Assembly (NCBI RefSeq): GCF_003417065.2
Contig: NZ_QVLT01000018.1
Location: 19,737-83,736 of the forward strand
Direction of reading: 5' to 3'
DNA from: Hymenobacter lapidiphilus
GTDB lineage: Bacteria; Bacteroidota; Bacteroidia; Cytophagales; Hymenobacteraceae
DNA: 64,000 nt
Part shown: one piece after another, positions 42,920 through 52,040 of the stretch
Numbering within the stretch: the first letter of the stretch is position 1
Layout of the letters: every line of letters begins with the position of its first letter
The notes under the pieces: generated by a model
The model's database searches: none
What the model was told of the DNA's origin: nothing
The model's input: only the letters and a program-made list of their open reading frames with translations
Position numbers and translations under genes: made by a program

Positions 42920-44317
42920 CTACATGCCCACCATTTCCTCGGGTTTCATCCAGGCGTCGAAATCCTCGGCGGTGATGTAGCCGAGCTGGATGGCGGTTTC
43001 CTTCAGGGTCGAGCCGTTTTTGTGGGCCGTCTGGGCAATTTCGGCGGCTTTGTAGTAGCCGATGTGCGGGTTGAGGGCCGTTACCAGCATCAGGCTGCTG
43101 TCTACGTGCTTCTTGATGTTGGCCTTGATGGGCTCGATGCCCGCGGCGCACTTGTCGTTGAAGCTCACGCAGGCGTCGCCGATGAGGCGGGCCGAGTGCA
43201 GGAAGTTATAAATCATCATCGGCTTGAACACGTTCAGCTCGAAGTGACCGTTCATGCCGCCAATGTTGATGGCCACGTCGTTGCCCATTACCTGGGCGGC
43301 CACCATCGTGAGGGCCTCGCACTGGGTGGGGTTCACTTTGCCGGGCATGATGCTGGAGCCGGGCTCGTTGTCGGGGATGTGCAACTCGCCGATGCCGGCG
43401 CGCGGGCCCGAAGCCAGTAGGCGGATATCGTTGCCAATTTTCATCAGCGAAGCGGCCACCGTCTTCAGCGCGCCGTGCGACTCCAGAATGGCGTCGTGGG
43501 CTGCCAGGGCCTCAAACTTGTTTTCGGCTGTGATGAAGGGCAGGCCGGTGAGCTGGGCAATGTGCCGGGCCACGTTTTCGGAGTAACCGGCGGGCGTGTT
43601 GATGCCGGTGCCCACGGCCGTGCCGCCCAGGGCCAGCTCGCTCAGGTGGGCCAGCGTGTGCTTGATGGCGCGCAGGCCGTGGTCGAGCTGGCTCACGTAG
43701 CCCGAAAACTCCTGGCCCACGGTCAGCGGGGTGGCGTCCATCAGGTGCGTGCGGCCAATTTTAACCACGTGCATGAACTCCTCGCTCTTGGCGCGCAGCG
43801 TGTCGCGCAGCTTTTCGAGGCCCGGGATGGTGGTTTCCATCAGCATCTTGTAGGCCGCAATGTGCATGGCCGTCGGGAAGGTGTCGTTGCTGCTCTGGCT
43901 CTTGTTTACGTCGTCGTTGGGTGCCAGCACCTTCTTTTCGTCGGCGAGGCTGCCGCCCTGTAGCACGTGGCCGCGGTAGGCAATTACCTCGTTCACGTTC
44001 ATGTTGCTCTGGGTGCCCGAGCCGGTCTGCCACACCACCAGCGGGAACTGGTCGTCGAGCTTGCCTTCGAGAATCTCGTCGGCCACGCGGCCAATCAGCG
44101 CGGCCTTATCAGCATCGAGTACGCCGGCTTCCTGGTTGGTGAGGGCGGCGGCTTTCTTGAGGTAGGCAAAGGCACGGATGATTTCCTTGGGCATCCGGTT
44201 GATGTCCTGGGCAATCTGGAAATTGTCGATGCTGCGCTGGGTCTGGGCGCCGTAGTAGGCGTCGGCCGGCACCTGCACGGTGCCCATCGTGTCTTTTTCC
44301 TGGCGGAACTGGGTCAT
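42920..44317 (-). CDS. fumC: Class II fumarate hydratase
   Basis: Iron-independent fumarase converting fumarate and malate in the TCA cycle. The 465-residue protein has the family signature [15 protein letters not shown], and other conserved parts such as [29 protein letters not shown], and [18 protein letters not shown]. Start at 44317 ([17 protein letters not shown]) is the conserved beginning; the in-frame ATG 87 bases further upstream is unlikely. A possible minus-strand promoter box TACCTTTC lies about 20 bases upstream. Confidence 0.97.
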   Translation of the reverse strand: MTQFRQEKDTMGTVQVPADAYYGAQTQRSIDNFQIAQDINRMPKEIIRAFAYLKKAAALTNQEAGVLDADKAALIGRVADEILEGKLDDQFPLVVWQTGSGTQSNMNVNEVIAYRGHVLQGGSLADEKKVLAPNDDVNKSQSSNDTFPTAMHIAAYKMLMETTIPGLEKLRDTLRAKSEEFMHVVKIGRTHLMDATPLTVGQEFSGYVSQLDHGLRAIKHTLAHLSELALGGTAVGTGINTPAGYSENVARHIAQLTGLPFITAENKFEALAAHDAILESHGALKTVAASLMKIGNDIRLLASGPRAGIGELHIPDNEPGSSIMPGKVNPTQCEALTMVAAQVMGNDVAINIGGMNGHFELNVFKPMMIYNFLHSARLIGDACVSFNDKCAAGIEPIKANIKKHVDSSLMLVTALNPHIGYYKAAEIAQTAHKNGSTLKETAIQLGYITAEDFDAWMKPEEMVGM

Positions 44318-44518
44318 AATCAGCAGTAGAAAGGTAGTTGATGAAGGGAAACCCCGGTGGTAAAAGTACGCAGCCCGCCGCGAGCCGCCTACACGGACTC
44401 CCAAAACCAGTTCGTCCGCAGCAGTAGCGGCCTTTCCGGGCTACTATTCGTCCGCCGAGCCACTGGCCCCGTAGAACCGAGCAGTTGTTCGTTTTTCTAC
44501 CCTTTTAACTCTCGTTCT

Positions 44519-44743
44519 ATGAGCTCGATCAAAAAAGTAATCGAAGTACTGGCCTCTTCCGAAAAAAGCTTCGAAGATGCTATGCAAAATGCCCTCAACG
44601 AAGCCGGGTCTACCATTAAGGGCATTAGCTCCATCTACATCAAAGACCAGAGCTGCAAAGTGCGCGACAACAAGATTACTGAGTACCGGATTACCGCAAA
44701 AATCAGCTTCGCCGTAGAGCGTTCCGGTAATTCTATCGGCTAA
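44519..44743 (+). CDS. Dodecin
   Basis: A 74-residue small flavin-binding protein that assembles into a dodecamer storing flavin. It matches the family over its full length: KKVIEVLASSEKSFEDAMQNAL, then GISSIYIKDQSCKV and EYRITAKISFAVER. Start at 44519 is clear. The bases before it are not promoter-like by eye. Confidence 0.92.
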   Translation: MSSIKKVIEVLASSEKSFEDAMQNALNEAGSTIKGISSIYIKDQSCKVRDNKITEYRITAKISFAVERSGNSIG

Positions 44744-44827
44744 ACCCCCTATAGCCCTGGCTTTATTTGGGCAGGCCGTTGCTGGCTGCAGTTCACGCAG
44801 AACCCTTATTCCTCCCTTTTCTATCCC

Positions 44828-45115
44828 ATGAAAAAGACTTTCGAAGACGAATCCGACGCCCTGGCCACGCCCGGCGACCAGCCTACCACCAGCCAGCCGT
44901 CTGCCATTACGCCGCCGCACCTCGAAAACAAAGAGGCTCCGGCACCTAAAAATGACGGCGGCTCCGCTACCGACGAAACTCCAGTTCCTACTGAGGGCAA
45001 CGGTACTCCCGACTACAGCAACGTGCAGGTAAAAACCGAGCCCGAACTGCCCACGCCCGACAAGGCCGGCGGTAGCGCCACCGCCCCCGAAAGCGGCGGC
45101 GGCTACAGCGGCTAG
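44828..45115 (+). CDS. Low-complexity, disordered hypothetical protein
   Basis: A 95-residue acidic protein rich in Pro, Glu, Thr, Ser and Gly, with repeated segments such as GGSAT and PTPDK; no fold expected and no membrane helix. It is next to dodecin on the same strand (84 bases apart). Being a real gene is supported by a normal start and codon use. Function unknown. Confidence 0.55.
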   Translation: MKKTFEDESDALATPGDQPTTSQPSAITPPHLENKEAPAPKNDGGSATDETPVPTEGNGTPDYSNVQVKTEPELPTPDKAGGSATAPESGGGYSG

Positions 45116-45285
45116 TGTTTTTTTAAGTGAGTCGGGCGCCGAGGCAGGCTACCGGCGTAACGTATAGCGCTGGCTGGCCCCGTTCACCGTTGCGTGGGTA
45201 TGCTATGCTTGTGAGTGGTGTAGGGCGCGAACAAACCCTGCGTCTTAGGCCGCTCTTGCTTCGCAACTCGGGTTAAGTAACCAAA

Positions 45286-45352
45286 GAGGAAGGCAAACAG
45301 TGGGGGTTTTACACGAACGGTTCGTGTAAAACCCCTACTGTCTGCCTTTCTC
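45286..45352. terminator. Near-perfect hairpin terminator (convergent genes)
   Basis: GAGGAAGGCAAACAGTGGGG and its near-perfect complement CTACTGTCTGCCTTTCTC, with the inner arms TTTTACACGAA/TTCGTGTAAAA, form a stem of about 30 bp around a 3-base turn between the disordered protein and the anti-sigma/TonB gene. Confidence 0.85.
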
Positions 45353-45366
45353 TTATTGCCCAGACT

Positions 45367-46770
45367 CTACCGATTCTCCAACGAAAACGGCACGTTGATT
45401 TCGACTTTGCGGGCCGTGCGACGGCCGTTCTGGGCTCCTGGAAACCACAACGGTCCTTCTTTTAGCAGCCGTACGGCCTCCGCGTCGCACTCGGGCGAGA
45501 GGCGGCGCACGATTTTGATGTCGGACAGCCTGCCATCGGTGCCCACCGTGAATTGCAGCCGCACGGTGCCTTCCTGTTTCCGGTCACGGGCTCTCTCTGG
45601 GTAATTGAGGCTGTCGTGCAGGTACTGGCGGAAGGCGGGGTAGCCGCCGGCCGGTAGCGGCCCCAGACTGGGCAGGCCGGGTGGGGCTTCGCGCCGCACG
45701 ATTACCACCTCGCTGAGCTGCTTCGTGTCGGGGGCCAGCGCCAGGGTCAGGGTCGAGTCGGTGGGCTGCAGAAAGCGGGTCTGGGTGGTGTAGCCAATGG
45801 AGCTGACGGCCAGTTGTCGGTTGCCGGGCGGCACGGTTAGCGCAAACCGGCCATCGGCGCTGGTGCTCACGCCCGCGCTTGTGCCGGGCACGAGTACCGT
45901 TGCGCCCGGCAGGGGCTGGCCGGCCGTATCTACAATGCGGCCCTGCACCATGCGCCCCAGGCCTGCTGCCGGAGCCGCCGCCCGAAAAGCGCGGGCTTTT
46001 TCGGGCCGTTCCACAGTGCGGGTTTCGGCGGCCAACTGGTCGGCGGTGGCCGGCCGGCTCCGGGTGGCCGCATCCGAAGCCAGTGCCGCGGTGTCTGGAG
46101 GGGTAGCAGCAACAACAGCGGCAGCCGAAACGGCGGTATTCGGACTGCTGGCTAAACCTGTCACTTCAACCGCAGCCGTAGCGTCAGTTGCGTCGGCTGG
46201 TTTTGCGCGGGCTGCGGGCAGTGTTGCCGATGCTGCTGCCAATGCTGGCCGAACCGGCTGGGCAGGCGGCAACACTACCGCTGCCTCAGGCGCAGAGGCC
46301 GCCGTCAATTCGGCTGATTCAGTAGCCGGTTCGGCTGAGGCAACAATCGGAGCAGCGGCGCGCTGGGCTTTTTTAGTGGTCTGGGATGAGCGGGCGGCTA
46401 TTTCGGGCCGGGTGACGGGCCGCAGTACCAGCCAGGCCACGGCGCCCAGCATGAGCAGCAGCACCGCTGCCGCTGCCAGGGGGCGCCACCACAAGGGGCG
46501 CACTACTGCGCCGGCAGGGCCTTGGTCGGCTAGTTCGGCCACGCGGGCGTGCAGCCGTTGGCGCAACTCGGCCAGGCTGGCGTCGGTAACGGCGGCGGGT
46601 TGCATTTCCAGGCCCTCCAGCACCTCTGCGCACTGTGGGCACTCCAGGGTGTGGGCTTCTATAGTATGCTCTTGGGCCATGCTCAGCTCGCCGGCCACGT
46701 ACCGGCGCAGCAGCTCCGTGGGCAGGTGCCGGGAGGTTGGGGCAGTAGTGAAATCGTCAGGACGAAGCAT
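45367..46770 (-). CDS. Zinc anti-sigma / CarboxypepD_reg / TonB C-terminal fusion
   Basis: A 467-residue transmembrane protein. Its N-terminus is a zinc anti-sigma-type domain with H40-x3-C44-x2-C47 (HTLECPQC), then a TM helix at about 97-116, a long Ala/Pro/Thr-rich linker (to about 275), a CarboxypepD_reg-like domain (MVQGRIVDTAGQPLPGATVLVPG...SSIGY), and a TonB C-terminal domain in the last about 85 residues (YPERARDRKQEGTVRLQFTVGTDG). So one chain could link a sigma factor in the cytoplasm to the outer membrane. It overlaps the sigma factor gene by 14 bases and is presumably its regulator. Confidence 0.85.
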   Translation of the reverse strand: MLRPDDFTTAPTSRHLPTELLRRYVAGELSMAQEHTIEAHTLECPQCAEVLEGLEMQPAAVTDASLAELRQRLHARVAELADQGPAGAVVRPLWWRPLAAAAVLLLMLGAVAWLVLRPVTRPEIAARSSQTTKKAQRAAAPIVASAEPATESAELTAASAPEAAVVLPPAQPVRPALAAASATLPAARAKPADATDATAAVEVTGLASSPNTAVSAAAVVAATPPDTAALASDAATRSRPATADQLAAETRTVERPEKARAFRAAAPAAGLGRMVQGRIVDTAGQPLPGATVLVPGTSAGVSTSADGRFALTVPPGNRQLAVSSIGYTTQTRFLQPTDSTLTLALAPDTKQLSEVVIVRREAPPGLPSLGPLPAGGYPAFRQYLHDSLNYPERARDRKQEGTVRLQFTVGTDGRLSDIKIVRRLSPECDAEAVRLLKEGPLWFPGAQNGRRTARKVEINVPFSLENR

Positions 46771-47395
46771 CGGGGGCGGGGCTGGCTTGCAGGTGGCGGC
46801 GCAGGTTGCGTTTGCCGTTCTGGAGGTGGCTTTTTACGGCCTTCAGGTCGAGGCCGGTGAGGATGGCCACTTCGCGGTAACTTTTCTTTTCGAGGTAAAA
46901 CAGCTCCAGGCACTGGCGCTGGTCGGGAGGCAGCTCGGCGAGGGTGCTTTCGAGGCGCTGGAGCTGCTGCTCGTGCTCTTCGGCGTCGGCGGCTTCCTCG
47001 TCGGTATCCCCCTGATGCCGGGCGGCGGCCGATTCCATACCGGCAGTATCCGGGAAGTGCACTACCAGCGCCCCGCCGGCCGCGGGGCCGGCCCGCTGCC
47101 GGGCTCGTAGCTGCATCAGGCAGTGGTTGCGGGCCGTAGCGTGCAGCCAGGCCGGAAAGTTTTCCACTTCGTGCCGCCGCAGCTTCTCGACTAACTGCTC
47201 AAAAAGCTGCATCACCGCATCCTGGGCGTCGGCTTCGTCGCGCAGGTAACGGCGCGCCACGGCCAGCACGGCTGCCATATGCCGCTCGTAGAGGATGCCC
47301 ACATCATGCACGTCGCCCTGAGCACGGTAGCGCGCCAGCAACACCGTATCAGTCAGCGGCTCGGCGGAAGCAGGCGCAGGGCGGCGGAAGAACAT
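46757..47395 (-). CDS. ECF-type sigma-70 factor
   Basis: A 212-residue sigma factor. Region 2 is seen in FPAWLHATARNHCLMQLR and YERHMAAVLAVARRYLRDEADAQDAVMQLFEQL; region 4 in LAELPPDQRQCLELFYLEKKSYREVAILTGLDLKAVKSHLQNGKRNLRR. An acidic inter-region linker of about 40 residues is longer than usual. It is immediately followed by the anti-sigma/TonB fusion gene (14-base overlap), forming a sigma/anti-sigma operon. Confidence 0.94.
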   Translation of the reverse strand: MFFRRPAPASAEPLTDTVLLARYRAQGDVHDVGILYERHMAAVLAVARRYLRDEADAQDAVMQLFEQLVEKLRRHEVENFPAWLHATARNHCLMQLRARQRAGPAAGGALVVHFPDTAGMESAAARHQGDTDEEAADAEEHEQQLQRLESTLAELPPDQRQCLELFYLEKKSYREVAILTGLDLKAVKSHLQNGKRNLRRHLQASPAPDASS

Positions 47396-47412
47396 GCGGG
47401 AAGGTAGAAAAC

Positions 47413-47544
47413 AGGAGCCAGAATAACAGAACTGTCATTCCGACGCAGGAGGAAGTTGAGTTAAACCGTTGAACGATTTCGAACAACGATTCAGGTCAGA
47501 TTTCTCGCGCTATTCGAAATAACAATTCTGGTATTCTGGCTCCT
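47413..47544. terminator. Long imperfect hairpin between TlpA-like and sigma genes
   Basis: AGGAGCCAGAATAACAGAAC pairs with the complement at the other end (reading AGGAGCCAGAATACCAGAAT), enclosing sequence related to the GTCATTC family. It lies just downstream of the TlpA-like stop codon. Confidence 0.65.
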
Positions 47545-47566
47545 GACTTCTAGCTTCCCAGCGAAA

Positions 47567-49021
47567 TTATTTCTTCTCCAGCGTGCTGCTATAGGTGTTA
47601 GCCTTGCCGAACGACTCCTTGATTTCGTCGACGGCGGCACGGCTGCTCAGGCGCTTGGGTCGGGTGTTCAGAAAGGTGCCGTCTTCGGCCAGCAGGAAAT
47701 ACGTGGGCACGTCCTGCACGCCATAGGAGCGGGCCACGGCCGAGCGCAAACCTCCGCCGGCCCGTACATGCATTCCCGGCAGCTTCTTGCTGATTACCAA
47801 CTGCTTCCAGGCGCCTTCGTTCTCATCGAGCGCCACGTTCAGAAACACAATATTTTTGCCCTCAAAACGCTTGGCCAGATCGGCCGCGTAGGGCAGGTCG
47901 CGCAGGGCCAGGCCGCTGGTGGTACGCCAGAAGTTGAGGTACACTAGCTTGCCTGCAAACTGCCGCAGGCTGGTAGTGTCGCCGGTGGTCGAAACCAACC
48001 GGAAATTGGGCGCCGGGGCGCCGATAGCAAAATCCTTGTGTAGCTCAAAATCGGCCTTCAGCAGCGGATAGTACTGGTTGGTTTTGTCTACGGCGCGATA
48101 CTCAGCAAGCATAGCCGCCGACTGCTTGATGTGGCCGAAGCGGAACGACTCCTTGAGGATGCGGCCCAGCACGATGGGCTTGATGGAGCCGCTCAGCCGC
48201 TTGTCGGCCAGTTCGTAGCAATTCTGGTAGAAATCGGGGTCGGTGCGCTGCTTGCCGTTGCTGGTAGCCAGGTGATGGATGTAGTTGAGCAGGAATTCCT
48301 GGTACAGGCCATTGCGGCTAGCCGAAGCATTATCAATCAGGCTTTTATCGTTGAGGAAGTCGTAGTAAGTGGGCGACATTTTCAGCCGGCCCTCGGTGGC
48401 TACTACCTGCTCGCGCAGATCTTGGAACGTGAGCCGGTCGTTGGCGTAACTGTAGGTAATGCGCGCCTGCACGAAGTCCTTGAACGCTTGGCTCAGGCCA
48501 TCGGCGTTGGTTTCCAGAAACTTCAGCTCCTCCTTGCGGCGGTAGTCCAGAAACTCCAGAAACGGCACCTCATAAAACATAATGTTGTCGGGCAGTACCT
48601 GGAAGCCTTCATTCTCTACGAATTTGGCTTCCATCTCGGCCAGAAAGGCATTGGCCTCGGCTCCGCGGCCTTTATAGCGGACGGTACCTGCCAAATCGTT
48701 GCTCTTGAAACGTACGTCGAACTGGTTGCCGGGCTCCACAAACAGCTCCGTTACGTCATCGTCGTACACCAGCTCGGCCCGGGTGGGGCCCTGCACGGCC
48801 AGCGCCAGCCGAAACTCGCCCTTGCTGTCGAGACGGGCATACGTGATTTGCTCGTGCGCTTCCAGCGGGTTTTCGCGTACCGACACGGCTACCGTATCGC
48901 TACTGAGCCGGCCACTGACTTTGCCCGTAAGCACTACCGTGCCCTGGGCCTGTCCCAGTAGCGGCGCCAGCAGCAGAGCAGCCCAAATGGTAATTGGAAG
49001 AAGCGAAAAACGATGCGTCAT
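47567..49021 (-). CDS. TlpA-like thioredoxin-domain protein lacking the redox cysteines
   Basis: A 484-residue exported protein with a signal peptide (to about residue 26). A first DUF4369-like beta region and a helical middle are followed by a TlpA-like thioredoxin domain from about residue 335: GAPAPNFRLVSTTGDTTSLRQFAGKLVYLNFW. At the active site the usual W-C-x-x-C is W365-R-T-T-S369, so both cysteines are replaced. The rest of the fold is intact, including VPTYFLLAEDGTFL with the cis-Pro segment. Binding or scaffolding rather than redox is likely. Confidence 0.85.
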   Translation of the reverse strand: MTHRFSLLPITIWAALLLAPLLGQAQGTVVLTGKVSGRLSSDTVAVSVRENPLEAHEQITYARLDSKGEFRLALAVQGPTRAELVYDDDVTELFVEPGNQFDVRFKSNDLAGTVRYKGRGAEANAFLAEMEAKFVENEGFQVLPDNIMFYEVPFLEFLDYRRKEELKFLETNADGLSQAFKDFVQARITYSYANDRLTFQDLREQVVATEGRLKMSPTYYDFLNDKSLIDNASASRNGLYQEFLLNYIHHLATSNGKQRTDPDFYQNCYELADKRLSGSIKPIVLGRILKESFRFGHIKQSAAMLAEYRAVDKTNQYYPLLKADFELHKDFAIGAPAPNFRLVSTTGDTTSLRQFAGKLVYLNFWRTTSGLALRDLPYAADLAKRFEGKNIVFLNVALDENEGAWKQLVISKKLPGMHVRAGGGLRSAVARSYGVQDVPTYFLLAEDGTFLNTRPKRLSSRAAVDEIKESFGKANTYSSTLEKK

Positions 49022-49291
49022 CGGGCGAAAGCAAAGGGCTGGTTACCGGCGGCCCGCTCCTGAGAAGGAAGCAGATGGGTCGCGGTATAAGTCAATTTCA
49101 AAACCGAAGATACGTTGGAATAAACCACAACGACCAACAGGAACCGGTAGTTTTTTTGCCGGGTCGGGCAAAACAGACAAAGTTTTATACGTGCTTGGTT
49201 TAGGGCGGTACCAGCTCCGGAAAATATAGGATTTTTACAACTCCGTTGCAATTGCGCCGGTCGTTGCTCGCAACGGCCACATTCGTCCGGT

Positions 49292-50680
49292 TCAGCCAAA
49301 CAATCCCGTCAGTACCTCATCGAGCCGGCCCGCCGGGTGCACCCGAATTCCATAGCGGGCCAGATCGAGACCCTTGGCGTTGAACTGCGAAATGTACATT
49401 TCCGCAAAGCCCAGCTTTTCGGCCTCGCCCAAACGCTGGTCGAGGCGGCTCACGGCCCTGATTTCACCACTCAGTCCCACCTCCGCCGCCAGGCAGATTT
49501 CGCCCCGGATGGGCACATCATTAAGCGAGCTGACCACGGCCGCGCACACGGCTAAGTCCAAGGCTGGGTCTTCGAGGCGCAGGCCGCCGGCAATGTTCAA
49601 AAACACATCATGCTGGCCCAGGCGTAGGCCGCTGCGCTTCTCCAGCACAGCCAGCAGCATTTGCAGGCGCTTGCCGTCGAAGCCGGTGGCCGAGCGCTGG
49701 GGCGTACCGTAAGTGGCCGGTGTTACCAGGGCCTGCACCTCCACCAGCAGCGGCCGGTTGCCCTCCAGCGTGGCCCCGATGGCCAGCCCGCTCAGGATTT
49801 CGCTGCGCTGGCTAAGCAGGATTTCGCTGGGGTTGCTTACCTGCCGTAGCCCGGAGCCCTGCATTTCATAAATGCCCAATTCCGAAGTCGAGCCAAAGCG
49901 GTTTTTAATCGTGCGCAGAATGCGGTAGGTCAGGTGCCGGTCGCCCTCAAATTGCAGCACGGTATCCACCATATGCTCCAGAATTTTGGGTCCGGCAATG
50001 GAGCCATCTTTGGTTATGTGGCCGATGAGCAGCACCGGCACCCCGGTATCCTTGGCGTACTTAAGCAACTCGGCGGTGCATTCGCGCACCTGGCTCACTG
50101 AGCCCGCACCCGACTCGACCAGCGAGCTGTGCAGCGTCTGGATGGAATCGACTACCACCACGTTGGGCTGGAGATGGTCTATCTGGCGGAAGATGTTCTG
50201 GGTATTGGTTTCGGTGAGGATGTACAGGCCCGGCTGCTGGCGGCCCAGGCGCTCGGCCCGCATCTTTATCTGCTGCTCGCTTTCCTCGCCGCTCACATAC
50301 AGGATGCGCAGGCCATCGAGCTGCATGGCAATCTGGAGCATGAGCGTGCTTTTGCCGATGCCCGGCTCGCCGCCAATGAGCACCAGCGAGCCGGGTACCA
50401 GCCCGCCGCCCAGCACCCGGTTCAGCTCGTCGTCGTGGGTGTTGAGGCGCGATTCTTCCTCAAAAATAATTTCGCCCAGCGGCTTGGGTTTGGCGGTTTT
50501 AGAGGTGCCGCCCACCGACGATGAGGCCTTCCAGGCGTTGGCGGCCGTGTTGGGGTCGGCTTTCGTGATTACCTCTTCCACGTACGTGTTCCACTCGCCG
50601 CAGCTGGGGCAGCGGCCAATCCATTTAGCCGACTGCGCGCCGCAGTTCTGGCAGAAGTACAGGGTTTTAGTTTTGGCCAT
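49292..50680 (-). CDS. radA: DNA repair protein RadA
   Basis: A RecA-like helicase that drives branch migration in recombination. The 462-residue protein has an N-terminal zinc finger (CQNCG...CPSCGEW), Walker A GGEPGIGKSTL, the RadA-specific KNRFG (IKNRFGSTSELGIYEM), and a C-terminal Lon protease-like domain with GGLRLEDPALDLAV. The ATG at 50680 (MAKTKTLYFCQNCGAQ) is the natural start. Confidence 0.96.
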   Translation of the reverse strand: MAKTKTLYFCQNCGAQSAKWIGRCPSCGEWNTYVEEVITKADPNTAANAWKASSSVGGTSKTAKPKPLGEIIFEEESRLNTHDDELNRVLGGGLVPGSLVLIGGEPGIGKSTLMLQIAMQLDGLRILYVSGEESEQQIKMRAERLGRQQPGLYILTETNTQNIFRQIDHLQPNVVVVDSIQTLHSSLVESGAGSVSQVRECTAELLKYAKDTGVPVLLIGHITKDGSIAGPKILEHMVDTVLQFEGDRHLTYRILRTIKNRFGSTSELGIYEMQGSGLRQVSNPSEILLSQRSEILSGLAIGATLEGNRPLLVEVQALVTPATYGTPQRSATGFDGKRLQMLLAVLEKRSGLRLGQHDVFLNIAGGLRLEDPALDLAVCAAVVSSLNDVPIRGEICLAAEVGLSGEIRAVSRLDQRLGEAEKLGFAEMYISQFNAKGLDLARYGIRVHPAGRLDEVLTGLFG

Positions 50681-51209
50681 GCCGGCAGTAAGAATCAGGA
50701 GGGAGAAAACTAATAAATGCGGCACAAAGCCAAAAAGTTTGGCAAGAAACAGCTTTCCTGCCAGGCCGTAGCTGGCAAAGGCCGCGTTGCCCGCGCAATT
50801 GCCCGAATAAGCGGATCGGGTGGTCAAATGATGAGCCCCGCAGAAACCGCCCGGTGGCCGGCCCAGTAGCAGGGCGCAGGAACTTAGGCGAGGCCAGCAT
50901 TGGGGCTGCCGCGGTAGGAAATGGCAGACGGGGAAGGGCCAGGAGGGAGCAACAGAAGCCGGCTACGGCCCAACGGAAAAAAAAACTGTCAGAAACTCAG
51001 ATTTTCTTCAGATTGTCCGCTGCTTTGGTTTTGCACGGCCAATTCCTTCCAAACGGACTTTATGCCGGAAACGAGCCGGCCCGAAAGCGGGTTTGCGGGG
51101 CCTCAAACAGGTTTCGGGTTCAACAAAGAGACGTTATAAAAGGTATACAGCTTTTTCCGCCCTGCAACGATTGTCGCTTGCTGCCCGGGAAATGTATCAG
51201 CCGACCAGC
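50681..51209. other. Intergenic region between radA and phosphoesterase genes
   Basis: About 530 bases, upstream of two divergent genes. No gene with a domain is seen; a 140-residue open frame here is Cys/Arg-rich with no family resemblance and is probably spurious. No clear promoter boxes were seen. Confidence 0.5.
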
Positions 51210-52040
51210 ATGTTTTCTTTTTTTTCTTCCTCCTTCCTGCGGAACGCACTTATCGGGGCCCTGGCCACCGGACTGAGCGCCTGCGAGCTGGTTGAATTCA
51301 GCCCCAACGACCACCGCGCCCGCGCCGACCAGAAAGATCTGACGGCCAAAAACCTGGCCCGCCTGACTGCCGCGCCGCTGCCGCCCGGCGATACGCTGCG
51401 CTTTGTATTCTCCGGCGACTCGCAACGGTTCTACGATGATGCCCAGGACTTGGTGCGCAGTGTCAATCAGCAGCCCGGTATCCAGTTTATGCTGGTCAGC
51501 GGCGACATTTCCGACTTCGGGCTGGGCCGCGAAATGCGCTGGATAGACAATGAGCTGCGCAAGCTGAAGGTGCCTTACCTGACCGTCATCGGCAACCACG
51601 ACCACGTGGCCAACGGCCGCGAGGCTTACCAGGAAATATTTGGTCCCCTGAACTACTCCTTTGTGTATGCCGACACAAAATTTGTGCTGATTGACACCAA
51701 CAGCCGCGAGTACAACTTCAACGGCCGAGTGCCCGATGTGCCCTGGCTGCGCGGGCAGCTGGCCGACCTGAACGGGGCCAGCCGCTCGGTCGTCATCAGC
51801 CACGTACCGCCCCACGATGGTGATTTCGACCCGACCCTGCGCGATGCTTACGCCGGAACCCTGCGCGAAACACCTAGCCTGGTATTCGAAATGAATGGCC
51901 ACCGCCACGACTACGGCGTGGGCCAGCCGTTCAACGATGGCGTTACTTACGTCAACTCTTATGCTTTCGAGAAGCGGAAGTATCTCGTCGTGACGGTGTT
52001 CGGCGACAAGCAATTCCGGCTCAAACAAGTCTCCTTTTAA
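51210..52040 (+). CDS. Calcineurin-like metallophosphoesterase lipoprotein
   Basis: A metal-dependent phosphoesterase fixed to a membrane: MFSFFSSSFLRNALIGALATG then the lipobox LSAC with Cys25. The active-site blocks are FSGDSQRF, SGDISD, GNHDHV, SHVPPHD and NGHRHDYG, which supply the usual two-metal ligands. About 276 residues. The start at 51210 was chosen because it gives a good signal peptide; ATG 51192 adds only six residues. Its stop overlaps the next start (TAATG), so the two are translated together. Confidence 0.9.
   Translation: MFSFFSSSFLRNALIGALATGLSACELVEFSPNDHRARADQKDLTAKNLARLTAAPLPPGDTLRFVFSGDSQRFYDDAQDLVRSVNQQPGIQFMLVSGDISDFGLGREMRWIDNELRKLKVPYLTVIGNHDHVANGREAYQEIFGPLNYSFVYADTKFVLIDTNSREYNFNGRVPDVPWLRGQLADLNGASRSVVISHVPPHDGDFDPTLRDAYAGTLRETPSLVFEMNGHRHDYGVGQPFNDGVTYVNSYAFEKRKYLVVTVFGDKQFRLKQVSF

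Noticed and set aside
45797..47110. 437-codon plus-strand open frame opposite the anti-sigma/TonB gene
   Set aside because: Ser/Ala/Thr-rich shadow of the long Ala/Pro linker; no domain and no start context.
50854..51276. 140-codon plus-strand frame upstream of the phosphoesterase
   Set aside because: Arg/Lys/Cys-rich with no family match; overlaps the phosphoesterase signal region in another frame.
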